A stretch of DNA of 64,000 nt from Haemaphysalis longicornis. Lineage: Eukaryota > Arthropoda > Arachnida > Ixodida > Ixodidae. The notes under the pieces are model-generated. The model made no database searches and was not told the origin of the DNA. It saw only the letters and a program-made list of their open reading frames with translations. The stretch covers positions 82,755,636 through 82,819,635 of the forward strand of contig CM023456.1 in NCBI GenBank assembly GCA_013339765.2, given 5' to 3'. Positions 13,020 through 64,000 of this stretch are shown in pieces. Positions within the stretch are counted from its first letter, which is position 1, and each line of letters opens with the position of its first letter. The position numbers were made by a program, and so were the translations under genes.

Positions 13020-13270
13020 GTACCCTCTTGGTTATTTGTCTTTTGATTTTGAATGTGTTGCTAATTCTCATTGTTTGCTCATTTCTTGTTTTTCTGTAGT
13101 GTGTTTCTTTTGCTTCATTTCCTTCATGGCTTGCTAATATCTATTTTTTGTGCCGTCATCGGAGGTACCGTGGCATGGTTTACGGCCTTCGGGCTGTCCT
13201 TCGCATTTTGACCCGGCTGTAGGCATGCATAAGGTTATTGAAATAACTTGAACTGAAATTGAATTGAATC
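13020..13270 (+). mobile_element. CR1-like LINE 3' end (UTR only)
   Basis: The segment ends with GGCATGCATAAGGTTATTGAAATAA and then TTGAACTGAAATTGAATTGAATC, a 3' UTR ending in a short A/T-rich tandem tail. It is preceded by GTTTACGGCCTTCGGGCTGT, as in several arthropod CR1/jockey-type LINE ends I know. No coding part remains. Confidence 0.45.
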
Positions 13271-14093
13271 ATGTGGCCATCGCCTTCCCCGCCGTGCCCT
13301 CCAGCTGCAGATGCATCTTTTAAATTGCGATCACGCAAATATAAAAGCAATTCTTACGTACCCCTGTTCGAGAAATGTCAAAAATTTCAATTTTAACTGC
13401 ACTCTGCTATGGAAGTATTCAGAGGAAAAACGAACTGGTCACACTAGAACAAAGCGAATGCGCAAGTAGATGATGCGTTCTTGTCCGTGCACCTTCTGTG
13501 TCGTCTTTGTTGAATCCAAGACACAGCGCCTTTGCTTCAAAGCTGTTTTCAGGCACCTTCATAGAAATGTTCAGAATTCTTGTCGAGTTTGACGCAGAAA
13601 CGAATTGAATGCACAGCCGATAAACAAAACCATGATCATTCTAAATGCCATGGCTGTGGAACGCTGAAAAGACCGGTAGCGACGGATTGCATTAATCGAT
13701 AAAAGGATCCTCTCATTCTGTTGCCCTTCCCACACTGCAATACGGTCGCTAAGGCCCGTTTACGCCACCTTCGACGGCAGGAGCTCATTGTTCTTCTTCG
13801 ACGCTAGTGCGAAATCAGGCCGCAGGTACTACGGCCATCTTTCAGGATAATATAACGGGGCCCAGGGGATACAGAGCGTTGTAAGTGGACAGAATGAAAT
13901 AAAAATTTCTCATCGAGAAGACGTGCTGCATGCTTACTCTGTATGTTTGCCTTACGTCGTTTCTTTTATTATAACGCCCAGGATATTTCCCGACGTGAAA
14001 GACATGCCAAAAACGCTTTTACAACTGCAATTTCCCATCAGGGGGTACGATTCGAGGCCAGTTTCATCCACTTTGGGTGTGTTGTTTTCTGCT

Positions 14094-14152
14094 CCACCTC
14101 CTCACCCTCCTTCTCCTCCTCCTTCTTCTCCTCCTTCTCCTCCTCCTCCTCG
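14094..14152. repeat. CCT/TTC-rich low-complexity tract
   Basis: An imperfect (CTC/CTT)n tract next to the ATC-rich tail of the RTE element. On the minus strand it reads as a poly-Glu/Lys frame. Confidence 0.9.
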
Positions 14153-14159
14153 TAATTAT

Positions 14160-14810
14160 CATCATTATCGTCATCGTCATCATCATCGTCAGCGAGGTTG
14201 TGTCCACTGCAGGACGAAAGCCTCTCCCAAAGATCTGCAACCGCGCTATCGAGTGCGAGTTGAGTCCATGCTTTCCCCTCGAATATTCTCAACTCATCTG
14301 GCCATCTTGTCCTCGGACGACCCCTATGGCGTTCGCGGTTTATTGGAAGCTAATCTGTTGAACGGATGGTCCACCTGCTGTCCGTCATACGCATTATGTG
14401 ACCCGCCCATGCGCATTTGCTTCACTAATTTGAACTAGAATGTCCTCCACCCTAGACTGTTCCCTAATCCACGTGGCTGGTTTCCTACCCCTAACATTCT
14501 CCTTTCCATTGCTCGCTGGGCCGATCTAAGTTTCTTTTCAAGTCGTTTATTGAGACCTCAAGTTTTTGCCCCGTACGTCATTACTGAAAGAACGCACTGA
14601 TTAAGCACCCGCTTTTTCAGGTACTGCGGAAGCTTGCGAGTTAGGATATCTGAATTGTTACCGAAAGCAGCCCATCCCATGGTTCTTCTGCGGGCACTTT
14701 CCGCTTCATGGTTCGGATCAGCAGATGTGATCTGTCCAGGATACACGCACTGGCGTACTGTTTCGAAGACTTCGTTAAATACTGCATTTTTTGTGTCCAA
14801 TTCACACGCT
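14160..14810 (-). pseudogene. RTE-type LINE, 3' end of reverse transcriptase ORF
   Basis: The minus strand encodes RRRTMGWAAFGNNSDILTRK then LPQYLKKRVLNQCVLSVMTY-GA (14558-14720), and further on ARTRWPDELRIFEGKAWTQL and an ALDxAVxxLWERL ending. This is the C-terminal end of RTE-clade LINE reverse transcriptases (R-x-GWAAFG, QCVLPVMTYGAETW, DELRxxxGxxW). Frameshifts and stops break it. It ends in a (GAT)n-type tail at 14160-14190. It is 5' truncated. Confidence 0.75.
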
Positions 14811-15523
14811 TCGGAGCCGCAACACCTGTCAGCGGGAAAGAAGACCAGGCTTTTTTTGGTAGGCCGAATTAGTAACGAATTCGTGACAGATAATATTTGT
14901 GACGAAGAGGATACACCCTGAATATTGTTTGTACCAGCATCGTTTGCGGCTACAACTTCTCTGTCACCGAAGGTAGCAATTGCTATCCATCATTACTACC
15001 GGCTTGATGCCATCACTCCTTCATTCCTTTTACATACTCATTATCACCGGCTTATCTTCTTCATCGGGGATCATCATAAGGGCTTGGGTGTGGTCGCCAT
15101 CTGGGGTTTCTTCTGGTTCGCCTACGAACAAAGGAGCTACGAAGCAACAGTGTATTTTATTGTTTAATTTTTATTGTAGTGGAACGTTATAATAAGAGTT
15201 CTGCAATTCTAAAATATTTTTATTTCTGTGTAAAACGCATGTGTTCTATTTTACAAGCGCGTTTTTTGGAGTAAGGTAGCACGAGCTGCACTTCTCGTGG
15301 GCATGTGATTTGCGTTCAAAATTTGGTCGCTCGGTGTTGCTTCTTCGAAGCGTGTTTTATGAATAATTTCGGTTATCATGCTGTCAAAATCAATTTCCTC
15401 GTTCCAGTGTGGGAGGAAAACTACACCGACGATTATTACGTGTCTGTCACAATCGCAATCGCTGGCTGAGCTGCGAAACTGGCCAACTATGCCCAACCGG
15501 GATCACTTTTTCGTTTTTCGCAG

Positions 15524-61547
<46,024 letters not shown>

Positions 61548-64000
61548 GTGAGTATTGTAAGCCTGTTGCTGAGTGCGTTAGACTATAAGCACGAAAACAA
61601 TGATTTAGAAAAAAAAGCAAGTCAGTTCCCGAAAAACATCCGCTTGCCCTGGAAATCATTTCTTGATCCTAGAGGAAGGAAGAACAAAAATAAGGCCACT
61701 AGAAAATGAATAATAACCAGTTTATTAAAAGGGTATTATTACCTATTCACGACTACGAAAACTTCTTCAGCTTGGTACTATTCGGTGACGTTCGAACCTT
61801 ACGTTTGGAAGTCGCGGTAAGCTACTAAAAGCTAATGTAATGATCGCCAGAATAAAAGTGTCGCTTGCTAGCGCTACTGAATCAGCAAATCCTTGACTCG
61901 CACTCGCATGAAATCTCATGATCTGGATCCATGAAATGATACTATATGATACAGTATAATATCTCACATACAGACGTATCTAAATGAACAGTATCTAACG
62001 AAGCCCGTGCAAGTAAGGGAGTAGGAGAATACGCAGACGAGCAACGTGAGAAGGTCATGTAAATTGGTCGTGTTACGCGCTTATCGCAGCGAAGCAGCCT
62101 CGAGAGAAGTTTCGCTTCAACAATGCACGCCTTTCTCCATGCTGTCTTAAGAGGGGATGTCGTTCCTTTGTTTGCTGATCCTATTCTGCGTCGGTAAACA
62201 GGCGTGCGTTCTGTCAGTATGAACTTGCGGGGAACCGGGCTCTACAGTGTTACCTGCCGGTTTCATCGTTATTTTACTGTAGCTGTTTACTTAGCTGACA
62301 AAATAAAAGACGTGATTCCGTGGTGCGTGAACATGTCTTGGGTAAGACACTCAGGAAAGTGAAAGCCCGTTGAAAAAAGAACAGAGGGTGAAGAGATGGA
62401 AGTGCGCTGAGGAAATTGGGACGGGAGTGATTGTTGGTAAACAATACAGCTGGTCTTCTTTTACGAAAAGTGTCGCCTCTAGAAAACGAAACGGCCAGTA
62501 GCGGCATCCTACTGCTAGTTACACGTTCTAACAAACACCACCAAATACTCGCCATATTTTCAATCTGTCTTTGAAATTTTTATTGTTATAACTAGGGACA
62601 GTATGATAGGCAATTGCTTGTTTTATTCCTTGCACTCCTGTCGCGGCACTTAGGTGTGTGAAAATGAACTATAGGTAGGGAATTGCCTTTATGGTGTTTT
62701 TGTAGTGCCTATAAACCCTTATTTTTGACGTTGGTTCGTAAATGCCTATTAGTGCCTATAAATGCCTATTTTCAAATTCGGCGCCTAGATGAACACTCTT
62801 TAACCTCCACTTTCGGTTTTTGAATGCAGTGTGAGCTCATTACTCATGTTACCGAGCTCGGAACTCGATTGGGCTCAACCTAGCCCTCTAGTTCAAACAA
62901 CTCCCGGAAAACAACCGCTAGTGGAATGGAACGCAGTGTCAAGAGGCACAATTTTAAATCAAAGATCTCGAGATGGCGGTAGTTGCCACCGTTTCCCCAA
63001 TTCTTGCAGTGATTCTTACGCTACGTTCCGCATGCCCTCCTAACAAATTTCTTTAACCACGTGCTGCCCCATCCTCGTTTCTACAAGCTTACTCAAATTG
63101 AACTTTTTATTAAATGCAACGGTTGAGCATCGAACGCGGCTTTGTTAGCGGATCATTGCTAAAAGAACTCCGAACAAATTGCGGCCAGTCTGCCTATCAT
63201 CAAAATTCTCATCAATAGACGAGGAAACGAAACCAAAGGAAGACGCGAGCACGATACAGCAATAAAGGAGTCTTCGATATTTCCTGGCGGTCGGCACCAA
63301 AGCCCGTAAACAGGCGTAAGTTTCGTAACAAGGTTTAATCTCAGCTCTAGCTGCAATGGCTACAGTGTCATTACCTTGACGTCTACGGCATCGCCTGAGG
63401 CACTCCACCTGCACTGTTCCGCCCTTCTGGCAGCTCTGTCAACATTCTTCTCCAACGCTGTCTCTCCAGTTCACGATGCGTCTGTTTTGCTTGTCTGCGA
63501 CTCTTATTTCCGGCATTAAGGCACGCCGGGGCTACGGTTTACCGTAGCAGAACATACCATTAACTCTAAACCCTGCAACGCACCGAGTCCTGCAGAACGT
63601 GGTGCATTGTGACGAGGCCCAAGCACCGAAATTCGCAGCCCTTTGCGAGGCTGATGTCGTCGGGTGCCAAAATGGCTGCGCAAAAGGGGCGCCTTCCTTC
63701 ATTTGACCATGAGCTAAAAATTTCTGGGTGTCTTTACTAGCCAAGAACAGTCATATAGAACACGGAGCACCTTCTGTGAACAGACAGTCATTCGTATCCA
63801 ATTGACAAGGATTCGCATTCGCAGTACATTCCAGCGGCGAGAGAAATTTTAGGGGCGCATAAAACATCCTCTCAAGAACCGTACATCGCCCATAAAAAAC
63901 ATCGTGGCTGCGGAAAGTCGTTTCGAGAAAAAAAAAAGAATGGAGGACGATCATACGTCTTTGCAAGGCAAATTTTGAGCACAGATTTCACAGGAGATAT
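61548..64000 (+). other. 3' intron sequence of the LGR-like gene (end outside window)
   Basis: It begins with donor GTGAGT. Apart from the AGGCA-type repeat near 62660-62790 I see nothing assignable, and no LRR4 exon. Confidence 0.6.
62655..62795 (-). repeat. GGCGCC...ATAGGCA repeat, copy 3
   Basis: The + strand shows GTGCCTATAAATGCCTATT in tandem and ends TTCGGCGCCTAGATG. The reverse complement matches the copies at 5.1 and 6.1 kb. A unit of about 16 bp (AGGCATTTATAGGCAC) is partly tandem. Confidence 0.5.

Larger units (their letters stand above)
1..15523 (+). other. 5' intron sequence of the LGR-like gene (start outside window)
   Basis: It lies upstream of the first recognised exon, which is internal (phase 1), so this is inferred to be intron. 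Repeats are listed separately. Stretches 500-2460, 2700-5080, 6240-7980, 8800-10280, 13270-14090 and 14830-15520 hold no gene, RNA or element I can name. Bases 2160-2340 are AT-rich with many TTTGTTAATTT-like words. I looked for an LDLa exon (Cys-Asp-Gly...Asp-Cys...Ser-Asp-Glu ending at a phase-1 donor) on the + strand and saw none. Confidence 0.6.

Overview
The window is animal nuclear DNA, most likely from a metastriate hard tick (Rhipicephalus/Dermacentor/Hyalomma type). The main reason is several copies of a tRNA-derived SINE that I recognise as Ruka, the tick SINE family: a tRNA-like head with A and B boxes, a conserved body and an (AATC)n tail. The rest of the landscape agrees: long introns, non-LTR and Ty3/gypsy debris, TIR-bounded MITEs and microsatellites. 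There are no long intact ORFs, operons or bacterial signals.

The one host gene I can support lies on the + strand and is built from very small exons: 15524-15607, 31067-31169, 32453-32524, 61007-61078 and 61476-61547. All have canonical AG/GT borders and their codon phases chain (1-1-2-2-2-2). In order they encode an acidic/basic linker ending in Cys, a cysteine-rich LRR N-cap, and three 24-residue leucine-rich repeats, each in its own 72-nt exon. This order and spacing match the ectodomain of relaxin-family receptors (RXFP1/2 in vertebrates, type C LGRs such as LGR3/LGR4 in arthropods). The LDLa exon should lie upstream of base 1 and the remaining LRRs and seven-helix part downstream of base 64000. 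About 99% of the window is therefore intronic, including introns of about 15.5 kb and 28.5 kb.

Layout: 1-15523 (5' intron) holds an inverted minisatellite pair, a (CATA)n array, a likely solo LTR, a broken Ty3/gypsy RNase H, a MITE pair bracketing a Ruka SINE, and RTE-type and CR1-like LINE 3' ends. 15608-31066 holds a duplicated segment with a (CTGT)n expansion, an array of short hairpins next to a foldback element, a TIR element, a 3' RTE fragment, and a CR1/jockey-like LINE with an (AAAT)n tail. 32525-61006 holds two Ruka SINEs with clear target-site duplications, a second tRNA-like SINE, gag and integrase fragments of Ty3/gypsy elements, two MITE families ending in TTAA-like bases, and a fourth Ruka copy. 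Exon calls rest on splice sites, phase and motif; repeat calls rest on internal comparison and terminal structure. No database search was possible.
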